A DNA stretch of 64,000 nucleotides from JAFALK01 sp036500605 (GTDB lineage: Bacteria; Pseudomonadota; Gammaproteobacteria; Burkholderiales; Burkholderiaceae_C): the NCBI GenBank assembly GCA_036500605.1, contig DASYBU010000002.1, positions 351,131 through 415,130 of the forward strand, written 5' to 3'. The translations under genes and the position numbers were made by a program. This document shows, piece after piece, positions 1-8,232 of the stretch (position 1 is its first letter; each line of letters starts with the position of its first letter). Below the pieces are notes generated by a model. The model had not been told where the DNA came from. It ran no database searches and worked only from the letters and a program-made list of their open reading frames with translations.

Positions 1-74
1 GCTGTGATCCGCCGCTGTCCGCGCCGACCACGGCCGAACGTGTGCTCGCCGCTTGTGACGCGGTGCGCCGCTGA
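1..74 (+). CDS. xdhB: Xanthine dehydrogenase molybdopterin-binding subunit, 3' end only
   Basis: Only the last 23 codons are in the window, in the frame beginning at base 3 and ending with TGA at 72-74. The peptide ends with LSAPTTAERVLAA followed by a short basic tail. This resembles the usual end of the large xanthine dehydrogenase subunit, where a 'L-x-APATPE-x-VL' stretch is typical. The assignment rests on that short match and on the xdhC gene that starts 12 bases later, since xdhA-xdhB-xdhC is the common operon order. The protein would hydroxylate hypoxanthine and xanthine in purine breakdown. Confidence 0.6.
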   Translation, partial: CDPPLSAPTTAERVLAACDAVRR

Positions 75-85
75 GGAAATTCCGG

Positions 86-937
86 ATGCATCCGCGCGCC
101 GCACTCGAAGCTTTGCTTGCTGAAGGCCCCGCCGTGCTGGTGCGCGTCAGCGCCGTGCACGGCAGCGGGCCGCGTGAAGTCGGCGCCTGGATGGCCGTAG
201 GAGCGAGGTCGCAGGTCGGCACGATCGGCGGCGGTCAGCTTGAATTCGATGCGACGGCCGAAGCTCGCGCCGACTTGAAGCAGGGCCGCGTGAGCACGCC
301 CCATCGCCGCTACGCGCTCGGCCCGAGCCTCGGTCAATGCTGCGGCGGCGTCGTTCACCTCGGCTTTGACTGGCTGAGAGACGCGGGGCAGGTGGACTCC
401 ACGGCGCCCTTGATGCCGGTCGCCCTGTTTGGCGGCGGCCATGTCGGCCGCGCCATCGTGAAGCTGCTGGCCGACCTGCCCGTCGAACTGCTCTGGGTCG
501 ATAGCCGCGAAGAGATTTTTCCGGCCGAGCTGCCCGCGCAGGTGGAGGCCGAGCACTCCGACCCCGTGCAAGGCGCCGTGCCCGGACTCGCGCCCGGTTC
601 CTATGTGCTGATCATGAGCTTCAGCCACGCGGAGGACCTCGACATCGTGGCCGCCTGCCTGAAGCGCCAGCGCGAACGCGGTGACCTGCCCTTCATCGGC
701 CTGATCGGCAGCAAGACCAAATGGGCAGCCTTCCGCCACCGGCTGGAGGCACGCGGCTTCACCGAGGCCGAACTCGATCACATCACCTGCCCGATCGGTG
801 TTGCCGGCATCACGGGCAAGCAGCCCGAGGTGATTGCAATTGCCGTGGCGGCGCAGTTGCTGCAGCTGCAAGAACGGCTGCAGAAAAGCAAAAAGGCAAA
901 GCTCTCGGTTGAGCTTTTACGCGCCGCAAGCATCTGA
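86..937 (+). CDS. xdhC: Xanthine dehydrogenase accessory protein XdhC
   Basis: A 283-residue protein. XdhC binds molybdenum cofactor, helps its sulfuration and inserts it into XdhB. The N-terminal XdhC/CoxI domain shows the family signatures GTIGGGQLE (about residues 46-54) and LGQCCGG (about 81-87). The C-terminal Rossmann-like domain starts with LFGGGHVGRA near residue 113 and contains FIGLIGSKTK. The ATG at 86 has an AGGA 9 bases upstream and follows xdhB by 12 bases, so the two are probably co-transcribed. The last 15 codons run across a hairpin (898-917) and a block that is repeated beside the tRNA gene at 33.2 kb. The original C-terminus may therefore have been altered by a recombination event. 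Confidence 0.9.
   Translation: MHPRAALEALLAEGPAVLVRVSAVHGSGPREVGAWMAVGARSQVGTIGGGQLEFDATAEARADLKQGRVSTPHRRYALGPSLGQCCGGVVHLGFDWLRDAGQVDSTAPLMPVALFGGGHVGRAIVKLLADLPVELLWVDSREEIFPAELPAQVEAEHSDPVQGAVPGLAPGSYVLIMSFSHAEDLDIVAACLKRQRERGDLPFIGLIGSKTKWAAFRHRLEARGFTEAELDHITCPIGVAGITGKQPEVIAIAVAAQLLQLQERLQKSKKAKLSVELLRAASI
898..917 (+). terminator. Possible terminator hairpin at the end of xdhC
   Basis: AAAGCTC, a 6-base loop and GAGCTTT form a 7-bp stem, followed by one further T. It lies inside the last codons of xdhC. The equivalent place in the related block at 33.2 kb also holds a hairpin (33217-33240) with a different stem sequence. The stem therefore seems preserved although the bases changed. 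Confidence 0.35.
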
Positions 938-962
938 TCTGCCTACGACATTCTTGGGTTGC
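902..962 (-). repeat. Diverged copy of the tRNA-fMet 3' flank (att-like block, left copy)
   Basis: Aligned by hand with 33226-33285, 46 of 60 columns agree, and 32 of the last 37 agree (from CGCAAGC to TTGC). On the minus strand it begins with GCAACC, the last bases of the initiator tRNA, and continues into that gene's downstream terminator region. No tRNA body accompanies this copy. That asymmetry is expected of an attachment-site duplication left by an element integrated at a tRNA 3' end. Divergence of about 23% means an old event or an imperfect attP. Confidence 0.5.
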
Positions 963-987
963 AGCCGGCCAGACCGAGCGACCGACC

Positions 988-2391
988 TCAACGACTCACA
1001 CCACCTCGCGGGACATCACCGTCGCTCGGAAGTGGCTGGTCCTTGGTCTCTGGCAAGAACGGCAAAACCAAGAGGCCAATCAGAAGCACGAAACTGACCG
1101 CGACTCCGGCGGTGCGGAAGCCTTCGACGTTGCCGCCGAGGCTGCGAGTGACTTGGCCGATCGTGAACGGGGCCGTGGCCGCCACAAGTCGGCCGAAGTT
1201 GTAGCAGAAGCTCGTGCCAGTGCTGCGCAAGCTCGTGGGGAACAGCTCGGGCAGGTAGATTGCATAAACGGCAAACACCGAGTACTGCCCGAACCCCATC
1301 AACGGCAACATCCAGTAGATCTGGTCGATCTCGCGCATATATCTGAACACCATCACGGTGCTCAGGAAGGACAGCGTCAGCGCAATTGCGAAGGCCTTCT
1401 TCCGCCCAACTTTCTGAGCGATCTTGGCCAGCGTCAGCATGCCGCAGAAGCCGCCGAGATTCTGCAAGAGCAGCCCGATCCCGCTCCAGTACGATTTTTC
1501 GCTCGAAATCTGCTGCGGGCTCAGCGCGGTACCGGCCAGGTGTGCATCGATGATTGAGCGAATGATCTTTGGGTGAAAGTTTCCAATTCCCCAAAGCCCA
1601 ATGATCCCGGCGCTGCACAGCACGAGGCCGAGCCATGCATGGCGGCGCCAAGTCGGATGACCCAGCAGATTCCGATAGGAGCCAAACTGGATCCCGTTGC
1701 GCTCACCTTCGGCTTTGGCGTCGATCCACTTTTGCGGTTCGCTCATCCGCAGGAAAACGGGAATCAAGAGTAGCGCCGGAAGTGCACCGATCATGAACAG
1801 GATCTGCCAAGTCTGCAGATGAAACGGCAGCATTCCTTGTAGCGCCAGGGCACCTACGCCAATCCCGATTGCCCCTGCGGCAATATTTCCAACCGAGGAC
1901 AGTGATTGCAGCATTCCCAGAGCGGGCGCTCGGCTTCGGTCCGGCACCGTGTCCGAGACCAAGGCCACCGCCAGGCCGAAAACACCGCCCACGCCAATGC
2001 CAGTTACCAAGCGATAGAGACAGAAGTCCCAGAACCCTGTGGAGAACGCCGAAAGCCCCGTGCAGACTGCATACAACAAGATGGCTGTCATGAGCATCTT
2101 CACGCGCCCCAATCGGTCTCCCAGAGCTCCGAGCGTGAGCCCTCCTATGGCCCACCCGACCAGGAACACCGAAGTCGTGTAGGGCGCGAACTCGGTCGCC
2201 AGGTCCTTGCCAATCAGATGCTCGATGGCGCCGTCGCGCGCCAGGTTGAAGACCTGTTGATCGAAGCAATCGATCAGCCAGGACAGTGACGCGACCACGA
2301 AAATCAGCCAGTGGCTGCGGTCCAACGCCTTCCACCACGAGACAGGCACGGGTTGCGCGAGCGGGAGCGTGTTTGAGTTTGGGGACGCCAT
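988..2391 (-). CDS. MFS transporter, probably for the locus sugar acid or glycoside
   Basis: A 467-residue integral membrane protein with about 12 hydrophobic segments. It has the MFS loop motif between segments 2 and 3 (GALGDRLGRVKML, about residues 87-99) and a short hydrophilic N-terminus. It is the third gene of a minus-strand unit and starts 33 bases after the second Gfo/Idh/MocA oxidoreductase gene. Transcription of all three likely starts from the operator-type promoter at 4555-4592. By context it should import the compound handled by the two dehydrogenases, but the sequence does not reveal the substrate. It converges on xdhC, 50 bases away. Confidence 0.8.
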   Translation of the reverse strand: MASPNSNTLPLAQPVPVSWWKALDRSHWLIFVVASLSWLIDCFDQQVFNLARDGAIEHLIGKDLATEFAPYTTSVFLVGWAIGGLTLGALGDRLGRVKMLMTAILLYAVCTGLSAFSTGFWDFCLYRLVTGIGVGGVFGLAVALVSDTVPDRSRAPALGMLQSLSSVGNIAAGAIGIGVGALALQGMLPFHLQTWQILFMIGALPALLLIPVFLRMSEPQKWIDAKAEGERNGIQFGSYRNLLGHPTWRRHAWLGLVLCSAGIIGLWGIGNFHPKIIRSIIDAHLAGTALSPQQISSEKSYWSGIGLLLQNLGGFCGMLTLAKIAQKVGRKKAFAIALTLSFLSTVMVFRYMREIDQIYWMLPLMGFGQYSVFAVYAIYLPELFPTSLRSTGTSFCYNFGRLVAATAPFTIGQVTRSLGGNVEGFRTAGVAVSFVLLIGLLVLPFLPETKDQPLPSDGDVPRGGVSR

Positions 2392-2424
2392 GCGTTTGTC
2401 TCCGTATCTTTTTTCGATATGCGC

Positions 2425-3489
2425 TTATTGGCCCGACAACTGCACCGGCAAGCCGGTGCGCGCCGATTCGTACAGCGCACAGACCAAAGCTACGGTGTTG
2501 CGGGCTTCTTCGACCGGCGTGGGCAGGCAAGTGCCGCTGCGGATAACGTCGGCCATCTCGACGATCTGGCGCTGATGGCCGTCGAAGTTGATCTGATCGG
2601 GTGCCCCTGCACCGGACGAACTTTGCTGTAGCGCCGCACGGGCGCGGATCGCTGCGTCATCGGGCTGCTCATCAACGAAGTCCCAGCGGATGATGCGATC
2701 GTCTTCCAGCGCCACCGAACCGAATTCGCCGCACAGTTCGATCCGGCGCTCCCAGCCGGGATAAGCGGCGGTGGTTGCCTCCAACACGCCAAGCGCGCCG
2801 GACGGGAATCGGAAGGTGGCGCATGCGGTGTCCTCGGCCTCAATGCCCTGATGCACGATACGCGTCGTTCTTCCGTAGATTTCGGTGGGCATTCCAGCGA
2901 ACCAGTGGAGCAGATTGACCGCATGGATCGCTTGGTTCATCACGGCACCGCCGCCGTCGATAGCCAGGGTGCCTTTCCAGCCGCGGTAATACTCGGGCTT
3001 TCGGTGCCATTTGACGTAGGCGCTGGCCAGGCTCAGTCGGCCCAGACGGCCGCTGTCGACGGTCTGTTTGACCAACCGTGCGCCCGCGCCGTATCGCGCC
3101 TGGAAGATTGCGGAGAGATGAACACGGTGTTCGCGGGCAGCGTCGATCAATTGGTCCGCACGCTGCGGCGTGATCTCGATCGGCTTTTCAATGATCACGT
3201 GCTTGTTCGCAGCGATGGCCTTCAGAGCCGGCTCCAGATGGGCGCCACTGGGCGTGGCAATGCACACGACTTGAAGGCCCGGCTGTCGCAGAAGAGCATC
3301 AATGTCGGTGGTGTGAAAGGGCACATGGTGCTCAGCGGCAAAGCGCTGCACGTTGTCGGCGTCCAGGCCGACGACGCCGACCAGGCGTAGGTTGTGCTCA
3401 GCGGATGCTGCCTGGATAGCGCGCGCGTGATAGGCGGCGATCATGCCGACACCGACGATGCCGAATCCGATGGGAGTGCTGTCGTTCAT
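2425..3489 (-). CDS. Gfo/Idh/MocA family oxidoreductase 1
   Basis: A 354-residue NAD(P)-dependent sugar dehydrogenase of the glucose-fructose oxidoreductase/inositol dehydrogenase/MocA family. The N-terminal Rossmann fold opens with FGIVGVGMIA. The family EKP motif is present as IIEKPIE (about residue 97), and the DGGGAVMNQAIHAVNLL helix carries the catalytic-type histidine. No signal peptide is visible, so it is cytoplasmic. I start it at the ATG at 3489, which overlaps the preceding gene's stop as ATGA. An extension to 3564 would lie within the previous gene. Members of this family oxidise C3 of glycosides in 3-keto-glycoside pathways; the exact substrate here is inferred from neighbours only. 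Confidence 0.85.
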   Translation of the reverse strand: MNDSTPIGFGIVGVGMIAAYHARAIQAASAEHNLRLVGVVGLDADNVQRFAAEHHVPFHTTDIDALLRQPGLQVVCIATPSGAHLEPALKAIAANKHVIIEKPIEITPQRADQLIDAAREHRVHLSAIFQARYGAGARLVKQTVDSGRLGRLSLASAYVKWHRKPEYYRGWKGTLAIDGGGAVMNQAIHAVNLLHWFAGMPTEIYGRTTRIVHQGIEAEDTACATFRFPSGALGVLEATTAAYPGWERRIELCGEFGSVALEDDRIIRWDFVDEQPDDAAIRARAALQQSSSGAGAPDQINFDGHQRQIVEMADVIRSGTCLPTPVEEARNTVALVCALYESARTGLPVQLSGQ

Positions 3490-4532
3490 GGGTGGGAGTT
3501 GTTGTTTTCGATGCGCTGCCCGATGGCTTGTGCGCGGAGCGCAAGCTCGCACACCTTGAAGCAATGTGCTTGGCTCATTGCGGTCTCGGTACGAGCGGCG
3601 ATGTCCCGTCTCAGCGAGGAGTAATAGGGCAAGGGCTCTTGAGAGCAGTCAACATAGCGTGTGCCTTCATGGTTCACCAAGAACAGATGGTCTGTTGCAG
3701 GACGCCCTGCGATGTCCACGTATTTGCGCAGTTCGATGTAGCCGTCTGTACCGAGGATGGTCAAACGCCCGTCGCCCCAAGTGGGCAGGCCGTCGGGGGT
3801 GAACCAATCGACTCGGATGTATCCGCTGACACCTCCGTGAGACAACACGATTTCTCCAAAATCCTGCAGGCCCGGATCTTGGGGATTACCGAGATTGCCG
3901 TATCGGGACAGCAGGATCTCCGCGTCATCGGAGCCGGTGAAGTGCAGAAACTGATCGATCTGATGTGACGCGAGATCGGTGAGGATGCCCCCATACGCCA
4001 CCGGATCGAAGAACCACGAGGGACGCAGGTGGCGGTTGAGGCGGTGCGGCCCAAGGCCGACTGTCTGCAAGACGCGGCCAATGGCTCCGGAACGCACAAG
4101 TTCAGTGGCCTTGGTGACGGCACGAACTTCGAAGCGTTCCGTGAAATTCACGGAGAAGATGCAGCCCGTTTCCGATTGGGTCGCGCGCACTTGGTCGAGT
4201 TGGGCAAGCGTGGTCACGCCGGGCTTGTCGGCCATGAAATCCTTGCCGTGTTGCATCGCCTCGACCGCATGCCCCGCTCGGTCTCGCGGAATGGCGGCAC
4301 AGATGATCAAGCCGATGCTGGCGTCCTCCAGCAATTCGCGCCGGTCTGCCATCTTGAGAACCGTGGGAAAGCGCTCCCGAAAGCCTGGCTCGGTGACAGC
4401 CCCGGGCTCGGTCCAATATCCGGCACATTCGGCACCGGTGTCCAGAAGGCCGCGTACCTGGTCATAGACGTGGCGGTGGTCAATACCGACGACGCCAAAG
4501 CGCAAGGGCGGAAGGGAAGAAGGAGAGTCCAT
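3486..4532 (-). CDS. Gfo/Idh/MocA family oxidoreductase 2
   Basis: A 348-residue protein of the same fold as the next gene but not a close duplicate. The N-terminus has LRFGVVGIDHRHVYDQ, the EKP-equivalent is FMADKPGVT (about residue 99), and LASHQIDQFLHF carries the conserved histidine. No export signal is seen. It is the first gene of the minus-strand unit and is coupled to the second oxidoreductase by an ATGA overlap. The start codon lies just downstream of an operator/-10 element. A pair of such dehydrogenases could oxidise a sugar at C3 and later reduce the 3-keto product. That role is inferred from described oxidoreductive glycoside pathways, not shown here. Confidence 0.85.
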   Translation of the reverse strand: MDSPSSLPPLRFGVVGIDHRHVYDQVRGLLDTGAECAGYWTEPGAVTEPGFRERFPTVLKMADRRELLEDASIGLIICAAIPRDRAGHAVEAMQHGKDFMADKPGVTTLAQLDQVRATQSETGCIFSVNFTERFEVRAVTKATELVRSGAIGRVLQTVGLGPHRLNRHLRPSWFFDPVAYGGILTDLASHQIDQFLHFTGSDDAEILLSRYGNLGNPQDPGLQDFGEIVLSHGGVSGYIRVDWFTPDGLPTWGDGRLTILGTDGYIELRKYVDIAGRPATDHLFLVNHEGTRYVDCSQEPLPYYSSLRRDIAARTETAMSQAHCFKVCELALRAQAIGQRIENNNSHP

Positions 4533-4554
4533 GTCGTCTCGATGTTGTCTTTAG

Positions 4555-4592
4555 TTATCGGTCATCGTATAAGAATGGACGAGGTTGCGCAA
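4555..4592 (-). promoter_or_regulatory. Promoter with regulon operator for the oxidoreductase-MFS unit
   Basis: Read on the minus strand: TTGCGC (4587-4592), a 17-base spacer, TACGAT (4564-4569), then GACCGATAA down to 4555. The -10 and the bases after it match the element seen at 4661, 10311, 14131, 15356 and 19674 (core TAYGATGACMGA). This places a shared regulator over the -10. Confidence 0.7.
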
Positions 4593-4640
4593 GCCGCCAT
4601 AGGAGCCCTAGTAAAGATGCGTAAGGCGCAAATCGTCAGC

Positions 4641-4678
4641 TTGCACCTTTTGCGGCTTATTTGTACGATGACAGACAA
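4641..4678 (+). promoter_or_regulatory. Promoter with regulon operator for the TIM barrel-fusion lyase unit
   Basis: TTGCAC (4641-4646), a 17-base spacer and TACGAT (4664-4669) lie inside the element TTGTACGATGACAGACAA (4661-4678). The reverse complement of TTGTACGATGACAGACA occurs exactly at 14132-14148 in front of the TonB receptor. It is divergent from the promoter at 4555-4592, so one intergenic region of 171 bases serves both units. Confidence 0.75.
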
Positions 4679-4703
4679 CAAGCCACAACCATTGGAGACA
4701 GAC

Positions 4704-5726
4704 ATGTCCGAAGAATCGCGTCGCAACTTCCTGAAAGCGGCAACTCTCGCCCCCTTGGGTCCTCTCGCCGGCGGCGTGGGTCTCGTCGGCCTGCTGGGCG
4801 CCTCAAATGCCGGCGCCGCCGTGACCCCGATAAAGCGGGTGGGCGGGCCCGCGGTCAAGTTTTCATGCAACGCGTATTCGTTCGCCAAATTGCTTGGCGG
4901 CCAGGCAAAGGGAAAGGGAGGCTTCTCCCTCTTTGATCTCGCCGACTTCTGCGCCAAGGTCAACTTCGACGCCTTTGACGCAACGGGGTACTACTTTCCC
5001 GGCTACGAAAAGGACGGCCTCGGCGTTCCCACGGACTCATACATCTACGATCTGAAGCGTCACGCCTTCGATCTTGGTTTGGCCATCAGCGGGACCGGGG
5101 TCGGCAACAACTTCACGGTTGCCGACACGGCCGGTCGGGCTCGAGACGTGCAGCGCATCAAGGCTTGGGTCGAGGTCGCACACAAGCTGGGCGCCCCGGT
5201 GCTGCGGGTGTTTGCGGACACGCAGATGCGAGCCGAGACCTGGCAATCGGTGTCCAAGGGCGCGACCCGCGACCAAGTGGAGGAATGGATCGCCAACGAT
5301 ATCCGCGACTGCGCCACTTACGCGGGGAAGTTCGGGGTGTTGATCGGCGTGCAAAACCACGGAGACTTCTTGAAGACGGCAGACGACCAGATCAGCCTGA
5401 TCAAGCGAGTTGATTCGCCGTGGTGCGGCGCGATCGTCGATACCGGCTACTACCGCGCCCCGGATCCGTATGCCGAGATGGCCAAGGCGGCACCGTATGC
5501 CGTCAACTGGCAAATCAAGCAAAGCCCCAACGGCGTGGAGAACGAGAAGACGCAGCCGACCGACATCCATCGCCTGCTGAAGATCGTCCTCGATTCGGGC
5601 TATCGCGGCTATCTGCCCATCGAGACTTTGTCGCAGCGTGGCGGTACGGAACCGTACGACCCCTACAAAGTGGTGCCCGTCTTCTTGCAGCAACTGCGCG
5701 CCGAACTGGCACGACAGACCAGCTGA
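4704..5726 (+). CDS. Exported sugar phosphate isomerase/epimerase-like TIM barrel (xylose isomerase-like) 1
   Basis: A 340-residue protein. The N-terminus has a twin-arginine signal (SRRNFLK followed by a hydrophobic stretch ending near NAGAA), so export by Tat is likely. The mature part is an AP-endonuclease-2/xylose-isomerase-like TIM barrel, with metal-site segments such as GVQNHGD and GAIVDTGYY and the late LPIETLSQRGG strand. I start it at 4704, where GGAG is 7 bases upstream. The reading frame stays open to 4029, but that part overlaps the divergent gene and the promoter. Proteins of this fold act as eliminases or hydratases on 3-keto sugars in described oxidative glycoside pathways. 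That function is inferred for this one. Confidence 0.8.
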   Translation: MSEESRRNFLKAATLAPLGPLAGGVGLVGLLGASNAGAAVTPIKRVGGPAVKFSCNAYSFAKLLGGQAKGKGGFSLFDLADFCAKVNFDAFDATGYYFPGYEKDGLGVPTDSYIYDLKRHAFDLGLAISGTGVGNNFTVADTAGRARDVQRIKAWVEVAHKLGAPVLRVFADTQMRAETWQSVSKGATRDQVEEWIANDIRDCATYAGKFGVLIGVQNHGDFLKTADDQISLIKRVDSPWCGAIVDTGYYRAPDPYAEMAKAAPYAVNWQIKQSPNGVENEKTQPTDIHRLLKIVLDSGYRGYLPIETLSQRGGTEPYDPYKVVPVFLQQLRAELARQTS

Positions 5727-5824
5727 TTTTTTCAGAGTCCATGCGCGCGCGTGTTGGCCGAGCTGAGTCAGCTTGAGCGCCCTCGTCCGCCTCTCAATTC
5801 GATTCCAATTCCCAAGGAGTTTTC

Positions 5825-8179
5825 ATGCATGTGAAGTCCTCAAGGGCATCGCGCACGCTGATGGTGTGCGCCGCTCTCTTCATGACCGCCGCCGCCTTTT
5901 CAGCAGTGGAAGAGCCCATCGATTCGCGTTTCGTTCGCGCTCAGCCGGATCCGTTCCGCGGCGACTATCAAGGGTCGGCCGGATGGGTGGCGCAGGTGTA
6001 TCCAACCGATGGCGGGAAATACCGCGCGAACATCTTGACCGCCTTTGACCAGCCAGACGCCAAGGCCGTCGTCGTGCTGCTCGGAACACGCTCAGGGCAG
6101 TCGATGTCCCTGAACGGAGAGGGTTGGAGCGGGGCCATCACTGACGGCAAGTTGACGCTGAAAGGCCCGACCCAGCAAGGCGAACTTCGGCACGTGACGC
6201 GCACCTCGCCGACGATGGGCGCCAAGCCGCCCGCTGGCGCGGTGGTCCTCTTCGACGGTCACAACGCTGACGCTTTTGCAACCAAGGACGGCAAGGACTG
6301 GCTGAAGGAGTTGCCGGGGCCAGCCAGCGCCAATATTGTCGACGGCGCGCTGGAAGTCGTGCCAGGCACGGGTGGGGGACTCATCTCGCACAAGCAGTTC
6401 GGTGACTCCCATATTCACGCGGAATTCCGTACGCTGGGAGCGCCCAGCAACAGCGGCATCTTCATTCAGACGCGCTATGAAGCTGACATCAACGAGAGCT
6501 ACGGCAAGCTGGAAGGCAGCCTCAACGGAAACTTCGGAAATTGCACGCCGCCGGAGGCCCTGCCGCATGTGCGCCCGACCCATCCGGTACTCGAGTGGAA
6601 CACCTACGACATCGATTTTCACGCACCGCGCTTCGACGCCGACGGGAAGAAGACCGGGGACGCCTGGGTGACCTTGTACTTGAACGGCGTTCTGCTCTAC
6701 GACCATCAGATCGTGAGACCGCAGAAGGGCGCTGCGGGACGGCTTGGCGAAGCGCCAACCGGCCCGCTCTATTTGCAGGAGCACGGCATGCCGGTCCAGT
6801 TCCGCAACATCTGGGTTGAAGAAAAGGAAATGCCCGGCACCGGCCTGCATGCGGACTACTTCAAGGCGTCCAGCAAGAAGGACAAGGCATCGAAGGAAGG
6901 CAAGGAATCCAACGACGGCGAGCAGCCGAAACAGGGCAAAAAAGGCAAGAAGGGCAAGAAGTCGAACGAGACGGGGAACGCGCCTGAGGAAGCCAAGTCG
7001 GCCAAGGCACCGAAGGAGAAGGCGCCCAAGGGCATCATCCCAGGCGGGAAGGTCGTTGAGATAACGGCTGCAAACACCAGCGGCGCATTTGTGCATCCGG
7101 GCGTCACGGTAAACGGCAAGCAACTCGATGAAATCAAGCATCGGGTGTCGGCCGGCGTCGAGCCTCAAAAGAGTGCCTTTGCCAAGCTGCAGGCTGACGC
7201 TCTTGGCGCTCTTGACTACGTGCCTCACCCCGTTCCGACCGTTGAGTGCGGTCCGTTCTCGAAGCCCGACATTGGCTGCAAGGCCGAACAGGCCGACAGT
7301 GAAGCCGCCTACGCGCAAGCGCTGCTGTGGTACGTCACTGGCAACAAGGCGTATGCCGAGAATGCCGTCAAGATCATGAACGCGTGGTCGAACACGCTAA
7401 CCGGCGGGCATATCAACGCCAACGGCCCTGTGCAGGCCGCTTGGACGGGAGAAGTCTGGCCGCGCGCTGCAGAGATCATTCGCGCCACGTATTCGGGCTG
7501 GCCGGCGGCTGATGTGGCCAAGTTCCAGGCCATGCTGAAGACCCAGTACGTCCCTGTCCTTCTTGAGGGCAGCGGCGAGAACGGCAACAAGGAGCTGGCG
7601 CAGAGCGAGGCCCTGATCAACATTGGCGTCTTCAACGACGACCGCACAACATTCAACGCAGGGTTGGACATGTGGCGCGGCCGCGCACCGGCCACGATCT
7701 ACCTGACGAGCGACGGTCCGGCCCCGCTACAGCCGGCGAAATGGGGCCCCGCCATTTGGGGCAACAAGGGGTTCATCCCGCAGTTGGCGGACGGTCTGCA
7801 ACAGGAGACGGCCCGTGATTCTGGCCACGCCGCGCTGGCGCTGGCGGCGATGGCGGGCGCAGCAGAGACCGCACGCCAACAAGGCGTAGACCTGTACGGC
7901 GAGCAGGCCAAGCGCTTCGTCGCGGCGCTGGAATTCACCGCTCAATACCTGCCGCCGAACAGCGCCCCAGCGCCTGAGAATCTGGAGTTCGGTCTGCATC
8001 CGACGTGGGAGATGGCCTACAACCACTATCACGATCGACTCGGCATGGCACTCCCGCTGATGGGCAAGGTGCTGCAAAGGTCGCGTCCAACCGGCGTCAA
8101 CCACATGATGAACTGGGAAACGCTGACGCACGCCGGAATGGGGAACATCGGCCTTCCCCCAGTGGCGGCCAAACCCTGA
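5825..8179 (+). CDS. Exported DUF1080 (3-keto-disaccharide hydrolase)-alginate lyase-like fusion protein
   Basis: A 784-residue protein with a Sec-type signal peptide (about residues 1-27). Residues about 30-135 form a small beta-rich segment. Residues about 138-337 match the DUF1080/3-keto-disaccharide hydrolase fold (VVLFDGHNADAF, SNSGIFIQTRYE, HGMPVQFRNIWVEE). A Lys/Glu-rich low-complexity linker (about 347-400, with GKKGKKGKK) leads to an alginate lyase-like alpha-barrel domain (about 405-780; VTVNGKQLDEIKHRV, AYAQALLWYVTGN, ETARDSGHAALAL). I did not confirm the catalytic Asn/His/Tyr set of PL5 lyases. RBS AAGGAG is 6 bases before the ATG. It is co-directional with the Tat-exported TIM barrel. 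I know of no described protein with this domain pair. Confidence 0.8.
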   Translation: MHVKSSRASRTLMVCAALFMTAAAFSAVEEPIDSRFVRAQPDPFRGDYQGSAGWVAQVYPTDGGKYRANILTAFDQPDAKAVVVLLGTRSGQSMSLNGEGWSGAITDGKLTLKGPTQQGELRHVTRTSPTMGAKPPAGAVVLFDGHNADAFATKDGKDWLKELPGPASANIVDGALEVVPGTGGGLISHKQFGDSHIHAEFRTLGAPSNSGIFIQTRYEADINESYGKLEGSLNGNFGNCTPPEALPHVRPTHPVLEWNTYDIDFHAPRFDADGKKTGDAWVTLYLNGVLLYDHQIVRPQKGAAGRLGEAPTGPLYLQEHGMPVQFRNIWVEEKEMPGTGLHADYFKASSKKDKASKEGKESNDGEQPKQGKKGKKGKKSNETGNAPEEAKSAKAPKEKAPKGIIPGGKVVEITAANTSGAFVHPGVTVNGKQLDEIKHRVSAGVEPQKSAFAKLQADALGALDYVPHPVPTVECGPFSKPDIGCKAEQADSEAAYAQALLWYVTGNKAYAENAVKIMNAWSNTLTGGHINANGPVQAAWTGEVWPRAAEIIRATYSGWPAADVAKFQAMLKTQYVPVLLEGSGENGNKELAQSEALINIGVFNDDRTTFNAGLDMWRGRAPATIYLTSDGPAPLQPAKWGPAIWGNKGFIPQLADGLQQETARDSGHAALALAAMAGAAETARQQGVDLYGEQAKRFVAALEFTAQYLPPNSAPAPENLEFGLHPTWEMAYNHYHDRLGMALPLMGKVLQRSRPTGVNHMMNWETLTHAGMGNIGLPPVAAKP

Positions 8180-8189
8180 TCACTACAAC

Positions 8190-8218
8190 AGGACGACCAT
8201 CGGTCGTCCTTTTTCTTT
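8190..8218 (+). terminator. Rho-independent terminator after the fusion lyase gene
   Basis: AGGACGACC (8190-8198), a 3-base loop and GGTCGTCCT (8202-8210) form a perfect 9-bp stem, followed by TTTTCTTT. It ends 15 bases before the next start codon, so the downstream VOC and TIM-barrel genes are reached by read-through or by a promoter I did not find. Confidence 0.8.
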
Positions 8219-8232
8219 CGAGGTCACACCAG

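Noticed and set aside
4029..4703. N-terminal extension of the first exported TIM barrel
   Set aside because: It overlaps the divergent oxidoreductase gene and the promoter. The Tat signal and RBS place the start at 4704.
5825..8179. Reading the locus as an alginate-degradation operon
   Set aside because: Only one alginate lyase-like domain is present. The DEH reductase, KDG kinase and aldolase are missing, and the downstream enzymes are for glucarate instead.
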